Source: Cupriavidus neocaledonicus
GTDB taxonomy: Bacteria; Pseudomonadota; Gammaproteobacteria; Burkholderiales; Burkholderiaceae
NCBI RefSeq assembly: GCF_000372525.1
Contig: NZ_AQUR01000061.1
Location: 1-32,091 of the forward strand
Direction of reading: 5' to 3'
DNA length: 32,091 nucleotides
Shown: positions 16,666 through 24,759 of the stretch, in pieces
How positions within the stretch are numbered: position 1 is the stretch's first letter
How the letters are laid out: every line of letters starts with the position of its first letter
Made by a program: the position numbers and the translations under genes
The notes under the pieces: model-generated
Told to the model about the DNA's origin: nothing
The model's database searches: none
Seen by the model: the letters and a program-made list of their open reading frames with translations, nothing else

Positions 16666-17200
16666 CTTATTTGACAACTAGCTTCGTACTTTGCTGCGCA
16701 GGATCGCCTAAAAGTGGAAACACCAATAAAATCAATGTGTTACGAGACACGCTCTTTTTGATGGTCATTTGATAGCAGCACCATCTCTGTGCTCCATGCG
16801 TCGTGGTTCAACGCGAGGCAATGTGCCTATAAAGCCTCTCGGAGAACTCTTCGGAGCGGACAGGGCGCGCCCCATCCCGGGCAACCATAGACGCCGCCCG
16901 CAACTACCTGTAGTCCTTCGCCATATCTTAACTTTCACACTTGAAAGTCCGGCGCATTTACCACGGAATGGTTCCGTTCGTTTCTGAGCCCATTGTCTAA
17001 GCCGTCGGACGCTTGAACGATCCAGACACGATAACCATTTAACATAAGTATTCTTATGCGCTCTGTGGCGTAGAAAGCACTTTATGGCGGAGCCTGCGAC
17101 TGTCTCCGGGATCGGCTCGGACATGCCGGAACAGTCTGTTGGGAGGGATTAGCTGTCACCGGGCTAACGACTCGCCTGCATACGTAGTCGACTGGCACGG
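16666..17200. other. Intergenic region with two small inverted repeats
   Basis: No convincing gene. A minus-strand frame of 119 codons (16765-17124) is basic and lacks domain-like composition. Two short perfect inverted repeats are present: ACTTTCA-CACT-TGAAAGT near 16931-16948 and ACGGAA-TGG-TTCCGT near 16964-16978. GGATTAGCTGTCACCGGGC at about 17147-17165 precedes the transposase remnant and could be its IS end. Confidence 0.45.
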
Positions 17201-17475
17201 TTGGTCACGTTCGAGCGGCGTGGAGCAGAGATGCTCATAGGCCCGGGAATGGCGGGAACCGAGGTCATTACAGTAAGCATGCGTGAGTTAGACAGGCTCC
17301 AGATCGTCCAGGCGGTCGTGGATGGTCAGTTGCGGCCAGGCGTGGCCGCCGAACGGCTGGGAGATCACGGATCGGCAATTCCGGCGGCTGCTGGAGCGTT
17401 ATCGGCAAGAAGGCTCATCCGGGCTGGTTTCTCTCGCCGGCGCGGTCGAACTGAGCCATTGGTGAATGCCCCCCG
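17201..17475 (+). pseudogene. ISNCY-type transposase N-terminus, frameshifted
   Basis: VITVSMRELDRLQIVQAVVD followed by GQLRPGVAAERL is the N-terminal helix-turn-helix of ISNCY (ISRso-like) transposases. After ERL the frame changes: ITDRQFRRLLERYRQEG SSGLVS continues in the +1 frame from about 17362, and SRRRGRTEP returns in the first frame after two extra bases near 17433. Two frameshifts and the absence of any catalytic domain show a dead fragment. It abuts a DNA ligase remnant. Confidence 0.7.
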
Positions 17476-17576
17476 CCAATCTCCTCGACGGAGGCATTTT
17501 GGACGGTGAGGTCTGCGTGCTAGACGACGGTCGCAGCGACTTCGCCCCTGCGACACGCAGCGGCTCTGAGGGGGTC
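17475..17576 (+). pseudogene. Remnant of an ATP-dependent DNA ligase (motifs III and IV)
   Basis: In one frame the sequence reads LLDGGILDGEVCVLDD then GRSDFAPATRSGSEGVVKR. ILDGEVCVLDDGRSDF is ligase motif III with its usual following residues (compare WLDGEIVVLRDGVPDF in the ligD of this window), and SEGVVKR resembles motif IV (EGLMFKR) brought close by deletion. No lysine motif I is present. A second LigD or LigC-like gene once lay here. Confidence 0.5.
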
Positions 17577-17577
17577 G

Positions 17578-17928
17578 TTAAGCGGCAAGGATTCGGAAAT
17601 CCGTAGCTTTGGCGACCGGGCGCACATGGTTCTTCTCACGTTTGAGGTCGACGATGCCATAGTTGGACATTGTTTTCAGCGTACGCGATAGGTTGCCGGG
17701 CTTGCGGCCCGTAGCTTGTGCGAGTTCTGAGATGGATTCCGGCTTGGTCTCGGTGATGACCCTCAACAAAGCACGATTGTCGTCGCTCAGCACTTCGGCC
17801 AACGACTTCATGGAAGTGAACCAGATCTTAGGCTCGCTGGCCTTCGGCCTGTACTCACCCCGCGCAATTGCCAACACGCGCTCACGGATTTTCTCTTGCG
17901 GCATGATGCCAATCACAATGGTTTTCAT
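17578..17928 (-). CDS. Winged-helix antitoxin-like regulator (HVO_A0114 type)
   Basis: The 116-residue protein (MKTIVIGIMPQEKIRERVLA...) contains a MarR-like wHTH: LLRVITETKPESISELAQAT followed by GRKPGNLSRTLKTMSNYGIV and a wing DLKREKNHVRP. It matches the HVO_A0114-family DNA-binding proteins that lie next to DUF6516 toxins. Its start overlaps the stop of the upstream DUF6516 gene by four bases (ATGA), so both are translated together. It probably neutralises or autoregulates its partner. Confidence 0.8.
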   Translation of the reverse strand: MKTIVIGIMPQEKIRERVLAIARGEYRPKASEPKIWFTSMKSLAEVLSDDNRALLRVITETKPESISELAQATGRKPGNLSRTLKTMSNYGIVDLKREKNHVRPVAKATDFRILAA

Positions 17929-18290
17929 CTCTTCTTCACCTCCGACAGAACGCGGTCAACGTCTGCGAAAAAGTCGTTCATCAGTTGCTGTGCATCCTTG
18001 AATTCGTAGGGCACCCCTTTATCCGACACGTGCCTGTGCTTGTGGTCATAAGCCAAAATGCGTCCGGCATACTTAAATTTCTTGGGCGGCTTCACTGCAT
18101 GCGCGTTGTCATACCCAAGAATTCTCTTGCCATACGGCTCATGCAGGGTGAGGGAGTACCTGATGCCATGGGGAATCTCCTTCGATATTTCGACTTGCCA
18201 GGCTTCGAGCTTGATCCAGTAACCGCCCCCTTGATCGAGGATCGAACCATGCAGGTCAAGCAGGGTATCAATAGCCGTGTCTCGTTTCAT
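17925..18290 (-). CDS. DUF6516 (toxin_45-like) protein
   Basis: The 121-residue protein shows the family pattern: GGYWIKLEAWQVEISKEIP, HGIRYSLTLHEPYGKRILGY then DNAHAV, ILAYDHKHRH and YEFKDAQQLMNDFFADVDRV. The conserved DNAHAV and DHKHRH segments suggest a catalytic centre. DUF6516 proteins are predicted toxins paired with wHTH antitoxins, as here; here the presumed toxin gene comes first. The start ATG 18290 lacks a good ribosome binding site. Confidence 0.8.
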   Translation of the reverse strand: MKRDTAIDTLLDLHGSILDQGGGYWIKLEAWQVEISKEIPHGIRYSLTLHEPYGKRILGYDNAHAVKPPKKFKYAGRILAYDHKHRHVSDKGVPYEFKDAQQLMNDFFADVDRVLSEVKKR

Positions 18291-18839
18291 ACCTAACTAT
18301 ATCACCTGCTGATAAAGTAGAAAAAGCGGGGTTCCCGATCTAGCCGGCGCGTCACCAAGCCATGATGCTAATGGCGCACATTTGGAGTAGAAACAACGTT
18401 TTGAAGGCTTTCGAAGTTCGCACAGGAATCGCATTCTTGCCGCCCTCCCGCGAATTGGTGACACCAGCGGTGACACGTTTACCGAGTTCCGCCCCGTGCG
18501 CTCGAACAAGGCGGCCTTGAACCGGACGCTCCGGTAGGCCAACCGCATGCGGTACGCAACGCTGTTGGATCGGCTGTGCCGGCATCTGGTCTTTCGCTCG
18601 CCTCGGTGCACCGGCCAGAGGAGAGCTGACGCCGCAATCCCCCAATGTGACCACTGACCAGCGGCGTCAGGCAGTCCCCGGCTGCGGACTGGGCCAGCCT
18701 GCGCAGCCGCGCACCTCGTGGGCACCATGCTCGAAGCATGGCATCATCGTAGCGGAGGCGTGCACAGCCCGCATCGCAATTCGATTCGTTCTGCCACCAT
18801 GGTCATCGTCCAGACCCAATACCGGCGCGCCCTCGACCC
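18291..18839. other. Intergenic or degraded region
   Basis: Short, overlapping frames on both strands show no domain. GTGACACCAGCGGTGACAC near 18458-18477 is a small direct repeat of GTGACAC. No promoter, terminator or RNA is convincing. Confidence 0.45.
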
Positions 18840-19040
18840 GTGGCCAGCGACAGCGAAGACGCCGCTTGGTGGGACCGCTGTCACCACGACTGGACACAAG
18901 TGGGCGATACATCGCTGGCGGCAGTCGCGCCCGTACGCCTCCATCCTGATCACCCTGCGCCGGGCCTCGACGCCTTGGCTGCGCCACTCGGCGCCCTCCC
19001 CTCTGACCGACGCCGGCATGTCCAGACCGTTCGGGCTTGA
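18840..19040 (+). CDS. Doubtful small ORF before the SNF2 gene
   Basis: A GTG-initiated frame encodes 66 residues starting MASDSEDAAWWDRCHHDWTQ. The tryptophan/histidine-rich start and codon use are protein-like, and it runs in the direction of the SNF2 gene 82 bp downstream. No ribosome binding site or family is recognised. Confidence 0.25.
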   Translation: MASDSEDAAWWDRCHHDWTQVGDTSLAAVAPVRLHPDHPAPGLDALAAPLGALPSDRRRHVQTVRA

Positions 19041-19122
19041 CGGAACTGGATCGTTTCCATATCCGCCGGCAGCCTCCCCGCGTAGAATGCTCCCCGCGTT
19101 GTCAACCTGAAGCCCTCGGCCG

Positions 19123-21483
19123 ATGTCTGTCTCCTACGACCCCAGGCAAATCGCAGCATGGCTGGACTCCTTCACGGTGTCCAAGGCCCGCTCCTATGCG
19201 AGCGCAGTCTCGGAACTCCGCTGGATCGACGGGGATACTTTAGCGGGTCTGGTGCAAGGCACACGTTCGCGTCCGTACGACGTGCGTGCGTATTTCCACG
19301 ACATCGACGAAGACATGTGGGTGGAAGGGGAATGCACGTGTCCGGTCGGCGTTGACTGCAAGCACGTTGCCGCGCTGCTGATCGCCGGGCTTGCGCTTCA
19401 GCCCAAGCCATCGGCCACTGGCGTGCGCGCCGAACTGGTGACCTGGCTCGAAGGTTTTCGCGCCCGACGCACGGCGGCCACTCCCGCTGCCAAGAAAAAG
19501 TCTGCCAAAGCCACGCATGCACTGGCTTACGTGATTGAACAATCCTATCGCGGCGCCGAGATCTTTCTGTACAAGGCCCGCGTGGGCGCTGACGGGACGA
19601 TTCGCTCGCTGGACGATCCGTGGCAGAACGTGGAGAAAGCGCTGATCCAGCCGCCGAAATTTGTCACCGAGGAAGATCTGCCGATCCTGCGCGGGCTGTG
19701 GCTGGGCCGCTCTGGCGCCTATTCCGGAGGTTTCAGTTTAGAGGGCACAACCGGTGCCGCTACCCTGGAGAAGCTGATCGCTACCGGCCGCCTGTTTGCC
19801 TCTTCCGCTGTGGGTACGATGCACCCCGGAACGCCCTGTCTCGTGCACAGCGGGCCCGCACGCAGCGCACAGATTACGTGGCAAGCGCAGGCCGACTCAC
19901 GCGTGCGGCCAGTCTTGCAGGCCGAGCCACCCGCCACCCTGTTGCTGACGACCACCCAGCCATGCTGGTATGTGGATGCGCATTCGGGCGAATCCGGACT
20001 CCTCGCCTTACCGTGGCCCGCGGAGCAGGTCGCGGATTTCCTGTCGATGCCGGCCATCACGCTCGACGAAGCGGCACTCGTTGGCAGTGTGCTACGTGAA
20101 ATTGCCCCGGACCTCCCTGCGCCACCAGCGGCCGACGCGTCGTCCATTCAGATGATCGACTCCGTACCGGTCCCAGTCCTGGCTCTGGATACCCTGCCGG
20201 TCTGGGGCGCGGGCTGGTCGCCGTCTGCTTCCCAGGGCGGATTGGATTTTGCGACGGTCAGCTTTGATTACGCGAGTCACAGCCTTCCCGCAAACAGCAA
20301 CACGACCCTGGTTCGAACCGCTGGCGGTGAAGTCATACAGATCCGAAGGTCAACTGAGCTCGAGCGCAAACGTCTGACAGAGCTACAGAAGGCCGGTTTC
20401 CGAAAGATTCCGGCCCATCGCGCTCAGGGCCCGAAAGCGTTTCCGCCTGGCTTGCTGGGCCCCGAGGATGACGGCGGCTGGCCAGACCTCATGACGCTGG
20501 TATTGCCCGCGCTCCGGGCAAGCGGCTGGCGCGTCGTCATGACCGACGCGTTTCGACACAACGTGATCGAGATCGAGGCCATTGACGGCAACTTGCGTCC
20601 GACCGGCGATGGCTGGTTTGACGTCGAGATGGGCATCACCGTCAATGGTCGCACGGTGCGCCTGGAACTACTGCTGGCAGACCTCTTTCGTCGGGACTCG
20701 CGCTGGCTGTCAGGCCAGCTCGAGACCATCGCTGACGACGAAGCGATCGACCTGAAAACCGATCGCAACGAACGGCTGCGCCTACGGGCGGACCGGCTCA
20801 AGCCGGTCGTGCGCGTGCTGATCGACCTGTTCGACTCGCTGGGCACCGGCATGCGCATTTCCAAGTGGGATGCGGCGCGACTCCATGCCCTGGATCAGAC
20901 CGGGCGCTGGCAGTTTCATGGCGACGCATCGATCCGATTGCTCGCGCAGCGTCTGATGGCGGGTCGTGGCGTGACGGACGTGCCAGTGCCGCGTGGGCTG
21001 AAGGCCGACCTGCGTGCTTACCAGCGCCAGGGACTTGCCTGGATGCAGTTCCTGCGCGAGCACGGGCTATCCGGCGTGCTTGCCGACGATATGGGCCTCG
21101 GCAAGACCATCCAGGCACTTGCACACATCCTCACCGAAAAGGAACGTGGCAGGCTGGACCGGCCAGCACTGATCGTCGTGCCGACCACGCTCATGCACAA
21201 CTGGTGCGAGGAAGCGCAGCGCTTCACTCCGAGGCTACGCGTGCTGGCTCTGCACGGATCCCAGCGTCACGAGCGCTTTGACCAGATCGGCGAGCATGAT
21301 CTCATCCTGACCACCTACGCTTTGCTTCGATTCGACCCAGTAGCCATTCGTAGACGGTTGGTCCAGTGTGCTCCTTTGCCGCCCAGTGGGCGATGTCGTG
21401 CAACTGCTCGTCAATCCGACGAAACTTCGCATCGTTTACCTGGCGCAGTCGCTCGAGGTTCTGTCGAATGGCTTCCCGGTTGA
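19123..21483 (+). pseudogene. SWIM/SNF2-family helicase, truncated after the Walker B region approach
   Basis: The frame begins MSVSYDPRQIAAWLDSF. A SWIM zinc finger is at residues 71-81 (CTCPVGVDCKH). The SNF2 helicase domain starts near residue 620: LKADLRAYQRQGLAWMQFL, the Walker A-type DDMGLGKTIQAL at about 652-663, ALIVVPTTLMHNWCEEAQRF, and HDLILTTYALL at about 724-734. The family should continue with the DEAQ box and the C-terminal helicase lobe, several hundred residues. Instead, from about 21330 the frame reads through reverse-strand jetA sequence to a chance stop at 21483. The helicase is therefore inactive in its ATPase part. Proteins of this kind are found as stand-alone or defence-associated ATPases. 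Confidence 0.88.
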
Positions 21484-22153
21484 GCATCGCATTGTCCGCG
21501 GTCAACTGCTTGGAGTACTCGCGCTGGAAACGGTCAAGAAATTCGACGAATTCGCTCCATTGCCGTTGGACCGAGGCTGTCTGCATTAGGTGGCGCACGA
21601 GTTCCTGGAAGTAATCGATGCCTTCGGTTAGGTCCTCGATAACCTTCTCGGCGTACTCGTAGGCGTCGACCAGGTCGTGAGCATCGCCGCGGGCTTGAAG
21701 CGCTGCTTCGAGCGCATTGCGGCAGCCGCGCATGTTTCGCTGGCGACTTCGACCCGGCCGGTCAAGCATCCAGAGCGCCTCGGCAAGGAGTTTGCCCGGG
21801 CGCGAGAATCGAAATGCCGTGACCAGGCCATGCCGGTCTGCGAACTGTTCAAGCCAGCCGTCGGTCAGAAGGGCCCGCATCAGCAGGTTCGTCAGTTGCA
21901 CTGGCTCACCGTCTGCGCTGCTGAATTCGTCGGGCTCAGCTTCCGTGGTCAGCCGGTCGGGGTTGTCACGCACGACCGCCATGAGCAGTTCGCGTAGCAA
22001 GTCACGCGTCATTGTGTGCGCATAGTCGGCTGCTGGCCCGTGCAGGCGCTCGTACAAAGCGCGCAAGCAAGCGACAACGAGCTCCCGACGTGAGCTGTTC
22101 AGGGGCCTGAAGAAACGTTTGCGCTCGGCCTCGAAGAACACGGGTTGACTCAT
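21302..22153 (-). pseudogene. jetA: Wadjet system protein JetA, 3' truncated
   Basis: The 283-residue frame starts MSQPVFFEAERKRFFRPLNS then RRELVVACLRALYERL and continues with GWLEQFADRHGLVTAFRFSR, the arginine-rich RQRNMRGCRNALEAAL and DLVDAYEYAEKVIEDLTEGI. This is JetA (DUF5716), the kleisin-like subunit of the Wadjet SMC complex that cleaves circular plasmids. JetA is usually about 450-500 residues. Here the match ends near YEWLLGRIEAKR, and the last residues come from the opposite strand of the SNF2 gene. jetB, jetC and jetD, expected next on the minus strand, are absent. Its ATG overlaps the stop of a 20-codon frame (MRDLVPQVVSLPPLHGGNIP). Confidence 0.85.
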
Positions 22154-22518
22154 GGAATATTTCCCCCGTGCAGCGGCGGCAGCGAGACGACCTGAGGAAC
22201 GAGGTCCCTCATTTCACCACCTTCTTGGCGACAGACTTCTTGAGCGGCACGGGCTCGTCGTCCGATGATCGATGGCCAGCACCTCAATGCTGTGGCACTG
22301 GCGGTAGCCAAGGATAAGCACTTCAAACATGTTGGCAAATCGGCGACCTTTTCCAACGGTCGCCGCCTCCCAAGCCCCCCCGGAATTGCAACGTTAGCTT
22401 GATGGTTGCCACTTCGGTTTTGGTCCTTGCGTGCACCACAGCGCCCTCTCTCGGCTTCAGGTATTGCCCCTTATATCGTAGTTCGAAATCCCCCTCAACC
22501 ACCGACTAGCGGGGTCTG
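22154..22518. other. Degraded region upstream of jetA
   Basis: On the minus strand a C-terminal-looking peptide DDEPVPLKKSVAKKVVK ends at a TGA overlapping an ATG (AAATGAGG), followed by the 20-codon frame that overlaps jetA. This chain of overlaps suggests a former operon whose first gene is now reduced to its tail. A nearby frame reads MFEVLILGYRQCHSIEVLAI and then shifts. No intact gene is left. Confidence 0.45.
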
Positions 22519-22538
22519 GCGCCTACCGATAAAGGCGC
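22519..22538 (-). terminator. Hairpin downstream of the DUF6527 gene
   Basis: Read on the minus strand, GCGCCT and AGGCGC form a six-base stem around an eight-base loop, five bases after the DUF6527 stop codon. No T-run follows, so termination strength is unclear. It marks the end of the ubiquitin-like operon. Confidence 0.45.
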
Positions 22539-22542
22539 AGAA

Positions 22543-22995
22543 CTAAGTGTTCCACCACTTGCGCAGCAAATCTATCAGCTGACGAATAAGTCCCGGCGCT
22601 GTTCCCGAGGTTGGAGGGTTGTTCCCAGTCTGCCTTTCCGACGCGGCATTGGTTCGACTGACATAGCGCTCCATGTCGCGCCGATCACGCTGCCGTACCG
22701 ATTCAATGGCTTTGGCATCGAATGCTCCGGCCTTGATTACCTGGTTCCGGATTATGTTGTAGTGTGACTTACAGGCGTATTTCCAGTTTCCAACAGATGG
22801 CAAAAGGGTCACCGCCTCTCCCTCTTTCCGGATTCGCCATTTCGCTGGGTTTAGCGGTGTGATAACCTTTTCACCGCAACCACAGCAGCAAAGATGGGCA
22901 GCAGTCTCGAACTCCTCACTAATATAAAGGACGCCCTCTTCTAAATTGGCTGGAAAATGTTCCACATATTCCGGGCGGATCGTGCGTATCTTCAT
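22543..22995 (-). CDS. DUF6527 protein of the ubiquitin-like operon
   Basis: The 150-residue protein begins MKIRTIRPEYVEHFPANLEE then GVLYISEEFETAAHLCCCGC. The cysteine cluster HLCCCGCGEKV (34-44) and the later CKSHY (75-79) form a probable zinc site. PSVGNWKYACKSHY and the C-terminal LIRQLIDLLRKWW complete the family pattern. DUF6527 proteins typically lie beside ThiF/E1-like and multiubiquitin genes. I recall that in bacterial ubiquitination-like (Bub) operons a member was given a peptidase/deconjugase role, but I cannot verify that here. The ATG overlaps the E1 stop codon by four bases (ATGA), so the two genes are translationally coupled. An in-frame start at 23022 is disfavoured for that reason. 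Confidence 0.88.
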   Translation of the reverse strand: MKIRTIRPEYVEHFPANLEEGVLYISEEFETAAHLCCCGCGEKVITPLNPAKWRIRKEGEAVTLLPSVGNWKYACKSHYNIIRNQVIKAGAFDAKAIESVRQRDRRDMERYVSRTNAASERQTGNNPPTSGTAPGLIRQLIDLLRKWWNT

Positions 22996-24164
22996 TGATG
23001 GGTGCACTGGTTCCAGGAGCACTTATAATTGATCACGTTTGGCGAGATTTCATCCGTAAAGAACTGCAGATGCTGCTTGTATCGGATTAAGGCTAAATTT
23101 GCGTTGATCGAATTGAGCTCAGCCAATTGAATGTTGCCATAGACTGCCTCATCGGAATCATCGGCAGTCGGAAGGGAGTCAACCAGATACGCGGTGTCTG
23201 GTGTGACCAATGTTACCCGCGCCCGGCCGTGTAGCTTGAGAAGATCCGGCTTCTTGTCCACACCAATGCCTACATCAATGAACGGGATACGGGCGTTCGC
23301 CAAGTACCGTGCGATGAGACCGCGCGACGGGCCATGGTCGACCGCAATAAATACAAACTGACAATCGTGCAATTGCCCGAGGTTGGCTTCGGCCACCATC
23401 TCCGGATGACTAACAATGCCGGTTCTGAACTGGCTGAAGGTTTGCTGCAGAAGGTCCGTCTTCTTGTGCTTACCGTACACAGTTTCTATTGGCAGTGCGC
23501 CCGGCACCCGGAACGCATTATGTGGCTCGATGATATCACCATCAAACAGGTGAATCTCTGCCACCGGCGTCTTCGCCAGACCGTCGAGAATATAAGCCCC
23601 GGTTCCACCTAGCCCGACGATCGCCACCTTTTTAAGCTCAAGTTTGGCCTCGTATGCTTCGAGCCCGGCCCTCGCAGTGGCCCAGTTCGGATAGTGAAAA
23701 ACCGACGCCGTGTCCCGGCGTGTAAAGCTACCCCTCCCGCGCGCACTAGCCGTGGAATCAATGGCCGAAGCGTAGCTGCCTAGTTTGCGAATGTAGTGGG
23801 TCAGCTTGTTGTAATAGCAACTGAGCATATCGCCGATTGGTTCCGGCTTATATGAAAGTTGGCAAAGTGCAGTTCGCCCCGCCACAGTCTGGGGAGTGGA
23901 ATTAGCCACCATCGCACTTTCCAGCGAAACACCGTCATCCCTGTATGGAATCGACCCAGTAAAAAACACCCAGTGGTCGAGGATCGCGGGTACGCCGGCA
24001 TGCTCGGCGTACGTCGAAATCATAGTCCCATAGCCAAGCGTACGGGACTGCTTGACATAAGGCACCCTGTGGACGATCAGGTGGCTGCCTTCAAGGCTGA
24101 TCTCGTAACCCTCGTCAACGAGACGCTGCAAGTCGGCATTAGGAGCGGTTCGATTTGCCAGCAT
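22992..24164 (-). CDS. E1-like activating enzyme (DUF6791-ThiF)
   Basis: The 390-residue protein has an N-terminal DUF6791-type domain (about 1-165: LQRLVDEGYEISLEGSHLIV, VHRVPYVK, LDHWVFFTGSIPYRDDG) and a ThiF/E1 Rossmann domain (about 175-350). The adenylation residues are visible: VAIVGLGGTGAYILD (180-194), the acidic FDGD (207-210) followed by EPHNAFR, and the lysine-containing GKHKKTD. Cysteines at 101, 116, 268, 382 and 387 are candidates for a thioester site. By family the enzyme adenylates the C-terminus of a ubiquitin-like protein. Start ATG 24164 lies inside the end of the beta-grasp gene (26-bp overlap), its presumed substrate. Confidence 0.9.
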   Translation of the reverse strand: MLANRTAPNADLQRLVDEGYEISLEGSHLIVHRVPYVKQSRTLGYGTMISTYAEHAGVPAILDHWVFFTGSIPYRDDGVSLESAMVANSTPQTVAGRTALCQLSYKPEPIGDMLSCYYNKLTHYIRKLGSYASAIDSTASARGRGSFTRRDTASVFHYPNWATARAGLEAYEAKLELKKVAIVGLGGTGAYILDGLAKTPVAEIHLFDGDIIEPHNAFRVPGALPIETVYGKHKKTDLLQQTFSQFRTGIVSHPEMVAEANLGQLHDCQFVFIAVDHGPSRGLIARYLANARIPFIDVGIGVDKKPDLLKLHGRARVTLVTPDTAYLVDSLPTADDSDEAVYGNIQLAELNSINANLALIRYKQHLQFFTDEISPNVINYKCSWNQCTHQ

Positions 24165-24375
24165 CAAATTTCATCCCATTCTCGAGATCCACCGATTGAC
24201 CGGGCGTCAAGCTTCCCACCTTATGACCGTGCTTCCAATCCACGTCATACAAGCCAAGGTCAACGCCCGACACGTTAATGTTGGCCAACTCCAAAACTTT
24301 CTCGAAAGTGATTTGTGGGCCCGTCACCTTCTTGGGGTCCGTGTTGATGAAAATCTGAAACTCATGGGGATTCAT
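24139..24375 (-). CDS. Multiubiquitin-type beta-grasp (ubiquitin-like) protein
   Basis: The 78-residue protein reads MNPHEFQIFINTDPKKVTGP then QITFEKVLELANI and ends LENGMKFDAGKSNRS. The pattern FxIFINtdpKkVtGpqITFEkVLeLA, followed by YDVDWKHGH and a final GM.F strand, is that of the multiubiquitin domain, a single copy here. The last glycine is G73, with five residues (KSNRS) after it, so the C-terminus is not a bare Gly. It would need trimming to be conjugated through G73, or may act differently. GAGG lies six bases before ATG 24375; the longer TTG start at 24402 is unlikely. The E1 gene overlaps its end by 26 bp. Confidence 0.85.
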   Translation of the reverse strand: MNPHEFQIFINTDPKKVTGPQITFEKVLELANINVSGVDLGLYDVDWKHGHKVGSLTPGQSVDLENGMKFDAGKSNRS

Positions 24376-24545
24376 AGTGGTCCTCGTTAGGCAGTAATTC
24401 AAAGGTCTAAACGTGCGTCATTGCACGCACAACAATGCATACAACACATCACTTCAATGCAAGTTAACTCGGCCCCCATTGCACTGGTGAACGGTGTCGG
24501 CCTCAAACCGGGCATTCCAGCTGCCCGTAGAAAGTGACGCGATGA
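24376..24545. other. Gap inside the ubiquitin-like operon
   Basis: This 170-bp gap is the only large spacing in the minus-strand gene group. It contains the inverted repeat GTGCGT-CATTGC-ACGCAC at 24413-24430. Weak promoter-like hexamers (CTTGCA, then TATGCA after 16 bases) face the multiubiquitin gene. The E1/ubiquitin module may therefore have its own promoter, or the hairpin may tune read-through. Confidence 0.4.
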
Positions 24546-24731
24546 TTAGCGACTGCTGTTCGGCGTGATCTTTACTGGAGTCCAGGTACGCCCAGGCTTA
24601 GTCGTCGTGGGCAGTGACCTGTTGTCTGGCACTGTGGCGTAGTTCCGCTGCTTGCCACCGCGCGGACCAATCTCCTGGTAGATCCCGCCCTTGTTTCCGG
24701 TGCTTTCACCCGGCTTCTTCGTGGTCACCAT
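24546..24731 (-). CDS. YjzC-like small protein
   Basis: The 61-residue product MVTTKKPGESTGNKGGIYQE continues IGPRGGKQRNYATVPDN and ends with RTWTPVKITPNSSR. The KPGE..GNKGGIYQEIGPRGG core and the closing RTWTPV resemble the YjzC-like family. Function is unknown. It has the best ribosome binding site in the window, AAGGAGGT, four bases before the ATG, so high expression is likely. It lies 28 bp behind the DUF3892 gene on the same strand. Confidence 0.7.
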   Translation of the reverse strand: MVTTKKPGESTGNKGGIYQEIGPRGGKQRNYATVPDNRSLPTTTKPGRTWTPVKITPNSSR

Positions 24732-24759
24732 AGGGACCTCCTTAGGTAGATTGGCGTTA

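Noticed and set aside
16765..17124. 119-codon minus-strand frame
   Set aside because: Arg/Ser-rich, no ribosome binding site, no domain, and it spans small inverted repeats; more likely non-coding.
19123..21483. SNF2 helicase as an intact gene
   Set aside because: The frame lacks the DEAx box and the second helicase lobe, and its last about 50 residues are antisense jetA sequence.
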